From: Bordetella parapertussis
GTDB lineage: Bacteria; Pseudomonadota; Gammaproteobacteria; Burkholderiales; SG8-39
NCBI GenBank assembly: GCA_945862265.1
Contig: CAMAXP010000030.1
Location: 1-53,982, forward strand
Direction: 5' to 3'
Length of the DNA stretch: 53,982 bases
Position numbers and translations under genes: made by a program. Below are positions 47,108 through 53,982 of this stretch, one piece after another (position 1 is the stretch's first letter; each line of letters starts with the position of its first letter). The notes beneath the pieces are model-generated. The model had not been told where the DNA came from. It worked only from the letters and a program-made list of their open reading frames with translations, and did no database searches.

Positions 47108-48211
47108 GTGGTGCGCGGAGCGAACCGGCTGCGTGCACTAGCCGGTGCCCTCGGTCACTCTTTGCGCCACCGGAGGCTGACCCAACGGCCGAAGAGTCCT
47201 GCAAAGATACTTGTGCTTCACGAGCTATTGCTCGGCGATACGCTGATGCTTGCACCGCTGCTGGCGGCGCTGCGCCAGCGCTATCCTGCTGCTGAGATTC
47301 TCGTAACCGCAAGACCCGCATATGCAGGCTTATTTTCCGGGAAGCCGTACGGAGCAATTGTGTTGCCTTTTTCCGAGCGCGATCCCGGGGCGCTTGCCAA
47401 TCTCGCGAAAGCGCGAGACTGCGATTTGGCAATCATCCCGGGTGAGAACCGATTCACTGTGCTGGCTCGTGCCCTGGGTGCGAAATGGATCGTCGCCTTT
47501 GGGGGGGGGCGGGAAGGATGGAACAGCCGGATGACTGATGAGAAAATCATCTTGCCATCCGACCCCACTGCGTTGGCGGATATGTTTGCCCTGCTTGCCG
47601 GGGACTGTCCGGACCTGAAGCGCTTGCGCTATTCCGCAGGGGATTGGCCCGCGCCCCACCATGCGCCTTACGAGCAACCGGCTGAGCCTTACGCGGTCCT
47701 GCACGTGGGTGCCGGGTCGCCCCTCAGGTTGTGGGAGCCGCAAAAGTGGCGAGCGGTGGCGGAAGCCATTTCTGCCCGTGGAATACGCGTGGTTTGGACT
47801 GCGGGAAAAGAGGAGACCGGTCTGGTCCAGGCTATCGATCCGGACTCGCGCTATAGGTCCCTTGCCGGGAGGCTGGATCTAGCGCAGCTCTGGCACCTCC
47901 TGTGCGGGGCCCGGTTTGCGGTGACACTCGATACCGGGATTGCCCATATGGCCAAACTGACCTCTACCCCAGCGATCGCCCTGTTTGGGCCCGGATCGGC
48001 CTTGCTGTTTGGCAAAGGTGCCTTCTGGGAGGGGAACGATTTTGCCGAAGTTACGGCAGTGGGATTCCCATGCCGGGACCAAAGGCAACTCTTCAAGCGA
48101 GAGGTCGGATGGATCCGGCGCTGCAACCGGACTTCTGTGCACTGCCCGAGGGCGAGATGCATGGAGGCCATTCAGCCCGCTCAGGTCCTTGCCGCGCTCC
48201 AAGTAGAATAG
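47108..48211 (+). CDS. Glycosyltransferase family 9 (heptosyltransferase-like) with a poly-G tract
   Basis: A 367-residue GT9 protein: ILVLHELLLGDTLMLAPLLAAL, LHVGAGSPLRLWEPQKWRAVAEAI and VTLDTGIAHMAKLTSTPAIALFGPGS. The GTG start at 47108 follows directly after the previous TGA. A run of nine G (47501-47509) encodes Gly-Gly-Gly in AFGGGREGW; slippage there would frameshift the gene. It may add heptose or another sugar to LPS. Confidence 0.85.
   Translation: MVRGANRLRALAGALGHSLRHRRLTQRPKSPAKILVLHELLLGDTLMLAPLLAALRQRYPAAEILVTARPAYAGLFSGKPYGAIVLPFSERDPGALANLAKARDCDLAIIPGENRFTVLARALGAKWIVAFGGGREGWNSRMTDEKIILPSDPTALADMFALLAGDCPDLKRLRYSAGDWPAPHHAPYEQPAEPYAVLHVGAGSPLRLWEPQKWRAVAEAISARGIRVVWTAGKEETGLVQAIDPDSRYRSLAGRLDLAQLWHLLCGARFAVTLDTGIAHMAKLTSTPAIALFGPGSALLFGKGAFWEGNDFAEVTAVGFPCRDQRQLFKREVGWIRRCNRTSVHCPRARCMEAIQPAQVLAALQVE
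47501..47509 (+). repeat. Homopolymer of nine G inside a glycosyltransferase gene
   Basis: GGGGGGGGG lies in the first half of the GT9 coding sequence. It is the longest mononucleotide run noticed; an eight-G run (7605-7612) lies in an ABC ATPase gene. Tracts of this length in LPS genes can support slipped-strand phase variation. Confidence 0.8.
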
Positions 48212-48215
48212 CGTC

Positions 48216-49283
48216 ATGATTCTAGTTACTGGAGGCGCCGGGTTCATCGGCGCCAATTTCATTCTGGAGTTCCTGGCGCAAGCGGGCGAACCTGTCCTCA
48301 ATCTGGACAAGCTGACCTATGCCGGTAACCCGCGAAGCCTCGAAGCTTTGCAGGGGGACGACAGATATGAGTTTGTTCGAGGGGATATCAATGATCGCGC
48401 CCTGGTAAGGGAGTTGCTGGTCGGCAAGCAGCCGCGCGCGATCGTTCACTTCGCTGCAGAGAGCCACGTGGATCGTTCCATTCATGGGCCGGGTGAATTC
48501 GTCCAGACAAATGTGGTGGGCACCTTCAGCTTGCTTGAGGAGGTGCGCACCTGGTGGTCCGCTTTGCCTGCTGCGGAGAAGGGGAAATTCCGTTTCCTGC
48601 ACGTATCCACTGACGAAGTCTACGGATCGCTCGGGCCGGACGATCCTGCGTTTAAGGAGTCAACGCCCTACGCACCCAACAGCCCTTATAGCGCGTCCAA
48701 AGCCGGATCAGATCACCTTGTGCGGGCCTACCACCACACCTACGGCCTGCCGACCCTGACTACGAATTGCTCGAACAACTATGGGCCTTTCCAGTTTCCG
48801 GAGAAGCTTGTTCCGTTGATGATCCACAACGCGCTGTCTGGCAAGTCATTGCCGATATATGGCGATGGCAGGAACGTTCGCGATTGGTTGTATGTCGGCG
48901 ATCACTGTGCCGCCATCCGCGAGGTTTTGGAGCGCGGACGCCTGGGCGAGGTCTATAACATCGGCGGTGGCGCCGAAATGGAAAATATCGACGTCGTAAA
49001 AACGGTATGCCGATTGTTGGATGAATCGCGTCCGCGCGCAGGCGAGACCTATGCTTCGCTGATCCAGTATGTGACAGACCGTCCCGGGCACGATCACAGG
49101 TACGCCATCGACGCCTCGAAGATTCGCGCAGAGTTGGGTTGGGTGCCTCGCGAGAGCTTTCAATCGGGCCTTGAAAGGACTGTGCATTGGTATCTTGACC
49201 ACCAAGGTTGGGTCGAGGATGTTGTCAGCGGTTCGTACCGGAACTGGGTGGAGCGGAACTATGCGGCGCGAGGTGTCGCTTGA
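48216..49283 (+). CDS. rfbB: dTDP-glucose 4,6-dehydratase
   Basis: Converts dTDP-glucose to dTDP-4-keto-6-deoxyglucose. The 355 residues carry the NAD motif MILVTGGAGFIGANF, LDKLTYAGNPRSL, the catalytic segment STDEVYGSLG, PYSASKAGSDHLVRAY (YxxxK) and TNCSNNYGPFQFPEKL. It is 4 bp after the GT9 gene and overlaps the gmd-like gene. It supplies the 4-keto sugar for the RfbC epimerase encoded downstream. Confidence 0.96.
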   Translation: MILVTGGAGFIGANFILEFLAQAGEPVLNLDKLTYAGNPRSLEALQGDDRYEFVRGDINDRALVRELLVGKQPRAIVHFAAESHVDRSIHGPGEFVQTNVVGTFSLLEEVRTWWSALPAAEKGKFRFLHVSTDEVYGSLGPDDPAFKESTPYAPNSPYSASKAGSDHLVRAYHHTYGLPTLTTNCSNNYGPFQFPEKLVPLMIHNALSGKSLPIYGDGRNVRDWLYVGDHCAAIREVLERGRLGEVYNIGGGAEMENIDVVKTVCRLLDESRPRAGETYASLIQYVTDRPGHDHRYAIDASKIRAELGWVPRESFQSGLERTVHWYLDHQGWVEDVVSGSYRNWVERNYAARGVA

Positions 49284-50317
49284 GCGGTGCACGAACGGCT
49301 CTGATTACCGGAGTGGGCGGACAGGACGGCACTTGTCTTGCCGACCTGCTGATCAGGAAGGGTTATCGGGTTGTGGGCGCCGCTCATTCACTATTGGAAG
49401 ACAGGCTGTGGCGGCTATCAGAGGCCGGACTATTGGGTCATCCGCAACTGCAGATTGAACCTCTGGACCTCGTCGATGCGGTTCGCTGTCGCGAACTGGT
49501 CGAAAGTGCAAGTCCGGACGAAGTCTACAACTTTGCGGGCGTAAGCTGGATAGGGGACTCGTTTGCGAATCCTTTGCATGCAGCGCATACATCCGGCCTT
49601 GGCGTCATTCATCTCCTTGAGGCCATACGGACGAAAAGACCGGAAGCCCGCTTTCTTCAGGCGTCCAGTTCAGAAATGTTTGGAAACGCGGGAGAGTCGC
49701 CCCAAAGCGAAGACACCCCTTTTCATCCGCGTAGCCCATATGCAGTTGCCAAGCTGTTCGCACATTGGGCAACAGTAAACTACAGGGAGTCGTACGGTAT
49801 CTTCGCCAGCAGCAGCATTTTGTACAACCATGAATCGCCGTTGCGTGGGACTAACTTCGTGACGCGAAAAATAGCCAGTGCTGTAGCAAGAATTCGCCTT
49901 GGGCTTCAGGACTCGGTGGAACTTGGAAACCTGGACTCCTGCAGGGACTGGGGTTATGCCCCCGAATATGTGGAGGCAATGTGGCGCATGCTCCAGGCGG
50001 AAACCGGAGGCACTTTCGTGCTCGCGACAGGGCGATTGACGACCGTACGGAATTTTGTGGCTGCCGCGTTCAGAGCGGCGGGAATCAATCTGCAGTGGAA
50101 TGGTGGTGGATTGGACGAGACTGGTGCGGATGTGGCCACTGGCAAGATCCGCGTGCGTGTTTCGTCCGAATACTTTCGCCCAGAGGAAGCCCGCCCGCTC
50201 TGCGGGAATCCCGCCAAGGCTCGGCGCCTGCTCGGATGGGAAGCGGGCACCGGAGTGGATGAGCTCTGCAGGGTCATGGTCCACGCCGACCTGGCTCGGC
50301 TCAGGGCGTCGACATGA
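49280..50317 (+). CDS. gmd: GDP-mannose 4,6-dehydratase-like NAD-dependent epimerase/dehydratase
   Basis: A 345-residue extended [39 protein letters not shown], the catalytic segment [21 protein letters not shown] and [22 protein letters not shown]. These are Gmd signatures, giving GDP-4-keto-6-deoxymannose. The best start is TTG at 49280, overlapping the rfbB stop (TTGA), since no ATG or GTG is available before the nucleotide-binding motif. Its insertion within the rfb genes suggests a second deoxysugar (fucose, rhamnose or perosamine route). Confidence 0.82.
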   Translation: MSGARTALITGVGGQDGTCLADLLIRKGYRVVGAAHSLLEDRLWRLSEAGLLGHPQLQIEPLDLVDAVRCRELVESASPDEVYNFAGVSWIGDSFANPLHAAHTSGLGVIHLLEAIRTKRPEARFLQASSSEMFGNAGESPQSEDTPFHPRSPYAVAKLFAHWATVNYRESYGIFASSSILYNHESPLRGTNFVTRKIASAVARIRLGLQDSVELGNLDSCRDWGYAPEYVEAMWRMLQAETGGTFVLATGRLTTVRNFVAAAFRAAGINLQWNGGGLDETGADVATGKIRVRVSSEYFRPEEARPLCGNPAKARRLLGWEAGTGVDELCRVMVHADLARLRAST

Positions 50318-51192
50318 AGGGAATCATTCTTGCGGGGGGATCCGGTACACGGCTGTATCCGGTCACGCAGGTTGTGTCCAAGCAACTACTCCCCATTTAC
50401 GATAAACCGATGATCTATTACCCGCTGTCGACGCTCATGATGGCGGGCATTCGGGACATCCTCGTGATTTCCACCCCGCAAGACCTGCCGCGCTTTGAGC
50501 AGCTACTGGGGGACGGGTCGCAGTGGGGAATCCGGCTGAGATATGCCGTGCAGCCTGCTCCCGAGGGGCTGGCCCAGGCGTTCATCATCGGCAAGGAGTT
50601 TATCGGGAGCGAACCGGTTGCCCTTGTGCTCGGCGACAACATTTTCTATGGGCACGAATTGACCGCATTGCTCCGGCGCGCCATCGCACACAAGACCGGG
50701 GCATCGGTGTTCGCATATCTGGTGAAAGACCCAGAGCGCTATGGTGTGGTCGAGTTCGATGCCGATGGCCGTGCCATCAGTATCGAGGAAAAGCCGACGC
50801 AGCCAAAATCGCGCTACGCGGTCGTGGGGTTGTATTTCTATGACTCACGCGTCGTGGAATTTGCTTCGCGGCTCAGGCCTTCGGCGCGGGGAGAGCTGGA
50901 AATCACGGATCTCAATCGGGCCTATCTAGAGCGTGGAGAGCTCGAGGTCATCCCCATGGGACGTGGCCTGGCGTGGCTCGATACCGGTACGCATGAATCG
51001 CTGCTTGAAGCGTCCCAATTCATCGAGACGATCGAGCGCCGGCAAGGACTGAAAATCGCCTGTCCCGAGGAAATTGCCTATCGAAACGGATATATAGGCG
51101 CCGCTGAGCTCGAAGCCCTGGCCAAGCCGCTCGCCAAGAGTGGATATGGGGAGTACCTGATGCGTGTTCTTTCGGAAAAAGTGTACGAATGA
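50314..51192 (+). CDS. rfbA: Glucose-1-phosphate thymidylyltransferase
   Basis: Makes dTDP-glucose from glucose-1-phosphate and dTTP. The 292 residues start [20 protein letters not shown] (nucleotide-binding signature), then [34 protein letters not shown] and [19 protein letters not shown]. It overlaps the gmd stop and the rfbC start by 4 nt each. Length and sequence are standard for RfbA/RmlA. Confidence 0.96.
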   Translation: MKGIILAGGSGTRLYPVTQVVSKQLLPIYDKPMIYYPLSTLMMAGIRDILVISTPQDLPRFEQLLGDGSQWGIRLRYAVQPAPEGLAQAFIIGKEFIGSEPVALVLGDNIFYGHELTALLRRAIAHKTGASVFAYLVKDPERYGVVEFDADGRAISIEEKPTQPKSRYAVVGLYFYDSRVVEFASRLRPSARGELEITDLNRAYLERGELEVIPMGRGLAWLDTGTHESLLEASQFIETIERRQGLKIACPEEIAYRNGYIGAAELEALAKPLAKSGYGEYLMRVLSEKVYE

Positions 51193-51740
51193 AGGTTTTT
51201 CCAGCCAGAATTCCGGAAGTGCTGATTCTTGAGCCGAAGGTGTTTGGCGATGAGCGGGGCTTCTTCCTTGAGCGCTACAACAAGCGGACGTTTGAAGCGG
51301 CGACGGGACTGGATGTCGAGTTCGTCCAAGACAATCATTCACGCTCGATGTGCAATGTCCTGCGTGGGCTCCATTACCAGATCAAGCAGCCTCAAGGGAA
51401 ACTGGTGTGGGTGGTCTCGGGTGAGATTTTTGATGTCGCGGTGGATCTTCGCAGGCGGTCGCCCACGTTTGGCCAGTGGGCCGGATTTACCCTTTCGGCC
51501 CAGGGCCGGCAGATGGCGTGGATCCCCCCCGGGTTTGCTCACGGGTTCCTGGTTGTTTCGGAATCGGCCGAGGTCCTCTACAAGGCGAGCGATTTCTATG
51601 CGCCTGAGCACGAGCGGACGTTACTCTGGAACGACGCTGGGCTCGGAATAGACTGGCCGATCCCGTCTGGCCAGAATCCGCTGCTCGCCCCCAAGGATTG
51701 CAACGGCCTGCCCTTGCAATCCTGCGAAGTTTTCAGCTGA
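51189..51740 (+). CDS. rfbC: dTDP-4-dehydrorhamnose 3,5-epimerase
   Basis: Epimerises dTDP-4-keto-6-deoxyglucose at C3 and C5. The 183 residues contain [38 protein letters not shown] with the catalytic His, the family [20 protein letters not shown] and [11 protein letters not shown]. The next enzyme, the RfbD reductase, is not in this window, so dTDP-rhamnose is not made from these genes alone. Confidence 0.95.
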   Translation: MKVFPARIPEVLILEPKVFGDERGFFLERYNKRTFEAATGLDVEFVQDNHSRSMCNVLRGLHYQIKQPQGKLVWVVSGEIFDVAVDLRRRSPTFGQWAGFTLSAQGRQMAWIPPGFAHGFLVVSESAEVLYKASDFYAPEHERTLLWNDAGLGIDWPIPSGQNPLLAPKDCNGLPLQSCEVFS

Positions 51741-51749
51741 AGGCTCCCG

Positions 51750-53057
51750 ATGGTCATCGACGACCTGCTCGTAAAACTCCGCGATCGCAATGCGGTTATC
51801 GCGGTTGTGGGGCTAGGTTATGTCGGACTTCCGCTTGTGTTGCGGTTTGTCGAGGTCGGCTATCGAGTAGTTGGAATCGACATTGATCCGGCTAAGGTGG
51901 AGAAGCTCCAGCGTGGTCAAAGCTATATTGAGCGCATTTCCACCGAATCGATCGTGGCGGCTCGAGAGCGCGGGTTCCATGCAACTGCCGATTTTTCCGT
52001 CGCGAATGAGGCGGACGCGCTTGTCATCTGCGTCCCGACTCCCCTAAATCGATTTCGTGAGCCGGACCTTTCCTTCGTGACAGGTACGATGGACTCCTTG
52101 GTTCCTTTCCTGCGACCCGGACAGATTGTCTGCCTTGAAAGCACCACCTATCCGGGAACAACAGAGGAAGAACTCCGGCCGAGAATCGAATCGCGGGGCT
52201 ACAAGGTCGGAGAGGATGTCTTTTTGTGCTTCTCTCCCGAAAGGGAGGATCCAGGTAATCCGGAATACGTCACTCGCACCATCCCGAAAATTTGCGGAGG
52301 AGCTACCAAGGAGTGCTTGAGGGCGGGACTCGCACTCTATGGTCAGGCAATAGACCGTGTTGTCCCGGTCAGCTCCACCCGCGCGGCGGAGATGACCAAG
52401 CTACTGGAAAACATTCATCGGGCCGTGAATATCGGGTTGGCCAACGAAATGAAGATCATATGCGACCGGATGGGGATTGACGTGCATGAAGTCATTCGTG
52501 CTGCGGCAACCAAACCATTTGGTTTTGTTCCGTATTGGCCCGGACCAGGTTTGGGGGGGCACTGCATTCCAATTGATCCGTTCTACCTGACGTGGAAAGC
52601 GCGCGAATTCGGCCTGCATACCCGATTCATTGAGCTTGCTGGTGAGATCAACAGAGCCATGCCGGAATGGGTGATGGGCAAGGTGACCGATGCGCTAAAC
52701 GCGAGAGGGCAATCTATAAGGGGGAGCCGGATTCTCGTTCTCGGTATCGCGTACAAGAAGAACGTCGATGACATGCGTGAATCCCCTGCCGTGGAGTTGA
52801 TGGAGCTGCTGGAAAAACGGGGTGCCGATGTCCAATACTCCGACCCTCATGTGCCGGTCTTTCCGGCCATGCGCGAGCACCGGTTCGACTTAAAAAGCGT
52901 AGACCTCACCCCACAGGGCGTTGCCTCGTACGATTTGCTCCTGCTAGCCACAAATCATGATGCGTTTGATTACCCCATGATCGGAAAGAACGCCAAGTTG
53001 ATTGTGGATACGCGTGGCGTGTACCTGGATCCTGCCCCCAACGTCGTCAAGGCTTGA
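51750..53057 (+). CDS. wbpA: UDP-N-acetylhexosamine 6-dehydrogenase (WbpA/WecC-like nucleotide-sugar dehydrogenase)
   Basis: Oxidises the C6 of a UDP-HexNAc to a uronic acid with NAD. The 435 residues start with an NAD motif ([20 protein letters not shown]), then [29 protein letters not shown] and the catalytic Cys in [27 protein letters not shown] [20 protein letters not shown] lies near the C-terminus. WbpA-type is favoured over UDP-glucose dehydrogenase by the PERxxPG form. The sugar is probably for the O-antigen or capsule. Confidence 0.9.
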   Translation: MVIDDLLVKLRDRNAVIAVVGLGYVGLPLVLRFVEVGYRVVGIDIDPAKVEKLQRGQSYIERISTESIVAARERGFHATADFSVANEADALVICVPTPLNRFREPDLSFVTGTMDSLVPFLRPGQIVCLESTTYPGTTEEELRPRIESRGYKVGEDVFLCFSPEREDPGNPEYVTRTIPKICGGATKECLRAGLALYGQAIDRVVPVSSTRAAEMTKLLENIHRAVNIGLANEMKIICDRMGIDVHEVIRAAATKPFGFVPYWPGPGLGGHCIPIDPFYLTWKAREFGLHTRFIELAGEINRAMPEWVMGKVTDALNARGQSIRGSRILVLGIAYKKNVDDMRESPAVELMELLEKRGADVQYSDPHVPVFPAMREHRFDLKSVDLTPQGVASYDLLLLATNHDAFDYPMIGKNAKLIVDTRGVYLDPAPNVVKA

Positions 53058-53817
53058 CACGATCGCGTGCGAGGCCAAGCGCGATGCGTGGCCTGGACAA
53101 CAGGAAACGCACCGCGCTTCGGAGGTGCCAGGCTGCGTACCGAAGATTCCTGTGGCTTTCGCGGCGGGCTGCGTGGATCACTGAAGCCTCTTTGCAAACT
53201 ACAACCTCAAGGCCGCGATCACGAATTCGCGCGCACAAGTCTACGTCTTCGTAGTAGAGAAAGTAGCGCTCGTCAAAGCCACCCAATTCGCGCATGAAAT
53301 TGCAATGGATCAGCATGAACATGCCTGCGATCCAGTCCGGACTATGAACTGTCTCACCTGGCGTGGCCACTGAGCGTGGACGGACCCCGAGAGCCTTGGC
53401 GATCAGCGTGAAGATGCTGGGAAACCCTCTCGCGTGATCCTCAGGCACCAGATCGGGTCCAGTGACCTCGGGCGCAACGATCCCGACCCCGGGGCCTGCG
53501 GCTACCGAAAGCAGTGCTGGAAATGGATCGCTGGTGAGGCGGATATCCGGGTTCAAGACGCAGAACCAGCCGTTACCTGCCCTTGAAAGTGCCGAATTGT
53601 GGTTTGCGCCGAACCCTTTGGGTACAGCATTCCGGATAACTTCAATCGGAAACCCGCACTCACCGATCTGCAGGTCAGGAGACTCGGGGATGTTCTCAGT
53701 CAGAATCAGACGGAACGGCGTGCGAACGTGCAGCTTCAAGTCGTCAAGCAGTTGCCGCACGAGCGCACGCTGTGCATGGCTGACGATCGACAGTACGAGC
53801 GTGGCGGGTTCGGACAT
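53047..53817 (-). CDS. Glycosyltransferase family 2 (rhamnosyltransferase-like)
   Basis: A 256-residue inverting GT-A enzyme: [16 protein letters not shown] at the start, [30 protein letters not shown] (donor-site Asp in NPD), and the metal/acceptor segment [24 protein letters not shown]. It resembles WbbL-type rhamnosyltransferases. It lies on the minus strand and its 3' end overlaps the dehydrogenase gene by 11 nt, convergent with the rest of the locus, so it is separately transcribed. An IS630-like element starts 18 bp upstream of its ATG. Confidence 0.85.
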   Translation of the reverse strand: MSEPATLVLSIVSHAQRALVRQLLDDLKLHVRTPFRLILTENIPESPDLQIGECGFPIEVIRNAVPKGFGANHNSALSRAGNGWFCVLNPDIRLTSDPFPALLSVAAGPGVGIVAPEVTGPDLVPEDHARGFPSIFTLIAKALGVRPRSVATPGETVHSPDWIAGMFMLIHCNFMRELGGFDERYFLYYEDVDLCARIRDRGLEVVVCKEASVIHAARRESHRNLRYAAWHLRSAVRFLLSRPRIALGLARDRVKP

Positions 53818-53835
53818 CCTGGTCTTGGGCGCAAC

Positions 53836-53982
53836 CTAGTGTAGTGCTTCGTTCTGTTTGGAACTTAAGCGGCTGTTGGCGCGAATGACCTTGGCAAGGA
53901 TGTCATTGGCCTTGGCAGTCCATACGAAAGGCTTGGGATTTTTATTGTGCAAATCGATGTACTCCTTGATTGCAGTGGTCAG
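53836..53982 (-). mobile_element. IS630-type transposase, C-terminal fragment (continues beyond window)
   Basis: The minus-strand frame is open from the window edge to TAG at 53836-53838: 48 codons with the family C-terminal block EYIDLHNKNPKPFVWTAKAN. That block (HNxxPKPFVWT) is typical of IS630-family transposases. The rest of the element lies past the window end. Its AT-rich codon use differs from the flanking genes. The element's terminal repeat should fall within 53818-53836, but none could be recognised. Confidence 0.85.

Overview
The window looks like about 54 kb of chromosome from a GC-rich betaproteobacterium. The evidence is the gene order argS - SPOR protein - dsbA, the zapB - zapA - 6S RNA cluster, a complete leucine/isovalerate (liu) operon with a MerR-type LiuR regulator, and an LPS locus with msbA. 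No dnaA, rRNA or tRNA gene was seen, and the species cannot be named from the sequence alone. Base composition is high-GC over about 1-36,000 and visibly lower from about 47,000 to the end.

Region 1 (1-13,670): two complete branched-chain-amino-acid-type (Liv/HAAT) ABC importers are arranged divergently around a 151-bp promoter region. The left one (minus strand: binding protein, LivH, LivM, LivG, LivF) ends in a RidA/aminomuconate-deaminase-like gene cut by the window edge. The right one (plus strand) starts with a long-chain-type acyl-CoA ligase, then LivG, LivH, LivM, binding protein and LivF, and ends with a PaaK-like adenylate-forming enzyme that lacks the usual P-loop. Together they look like an import-and-activate module for one or more carboxylic acids of unknown identity. 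Region 2 (13,680-16,202) holds a lipoprotein alkaline phosphatase, a DsbA/HCCA-isomerase-like oxidoreductase and a DUF1289 protein.

Region 3 (16,205-29,152): leucine catabolism. LiuR and its palindromic operator lie at the head of a long minus-strand operon: thioesterase, isovaleryl-CoA dehydrogenase, nitronate monooxygenase, thiolase, SDR, second thioesterase, rhodanese, methylcrotonyl-CoA carboxylase beta, methylglutaconyl-CoA hydratase, carboxylase alpha. HMG-CoA lyase finishes the pathway but is separated by asnS, which converges on the operon with overlapping stop codons.

Region 4 (29,282-41,902): housekeeping and cobalamin genes. These are an MBL-fold hydrolase, a 46-codon truncated-looking ORF, a signal-less BtuF-like protein, dsbA, a SPOR protein, argS, priA, hemE, an EVE protein, 6S RNA, zapA, zapB, and a cobalamin riboswitch controlling a TonB-dependent receptor. 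The 376-bp gap between priA and hemE is AT-rich and carries three DnaA-box-like 9-mers.

Region 5 (41,963-53,982): LPS/O-antigen locus. Two GT9 and two GT4 glycosyltransferases surround msbA, followed by rfbB, a gmd-like gene, rfbA, rfbC and a UDP-HexNAc dehydrogenase. A convergent GT2 glycosyltransferase and the end of an IS630-type transposase close the window. rfbD is absent here, and one GT9 gene carries a run of nine G, a possible phase-variation tract.
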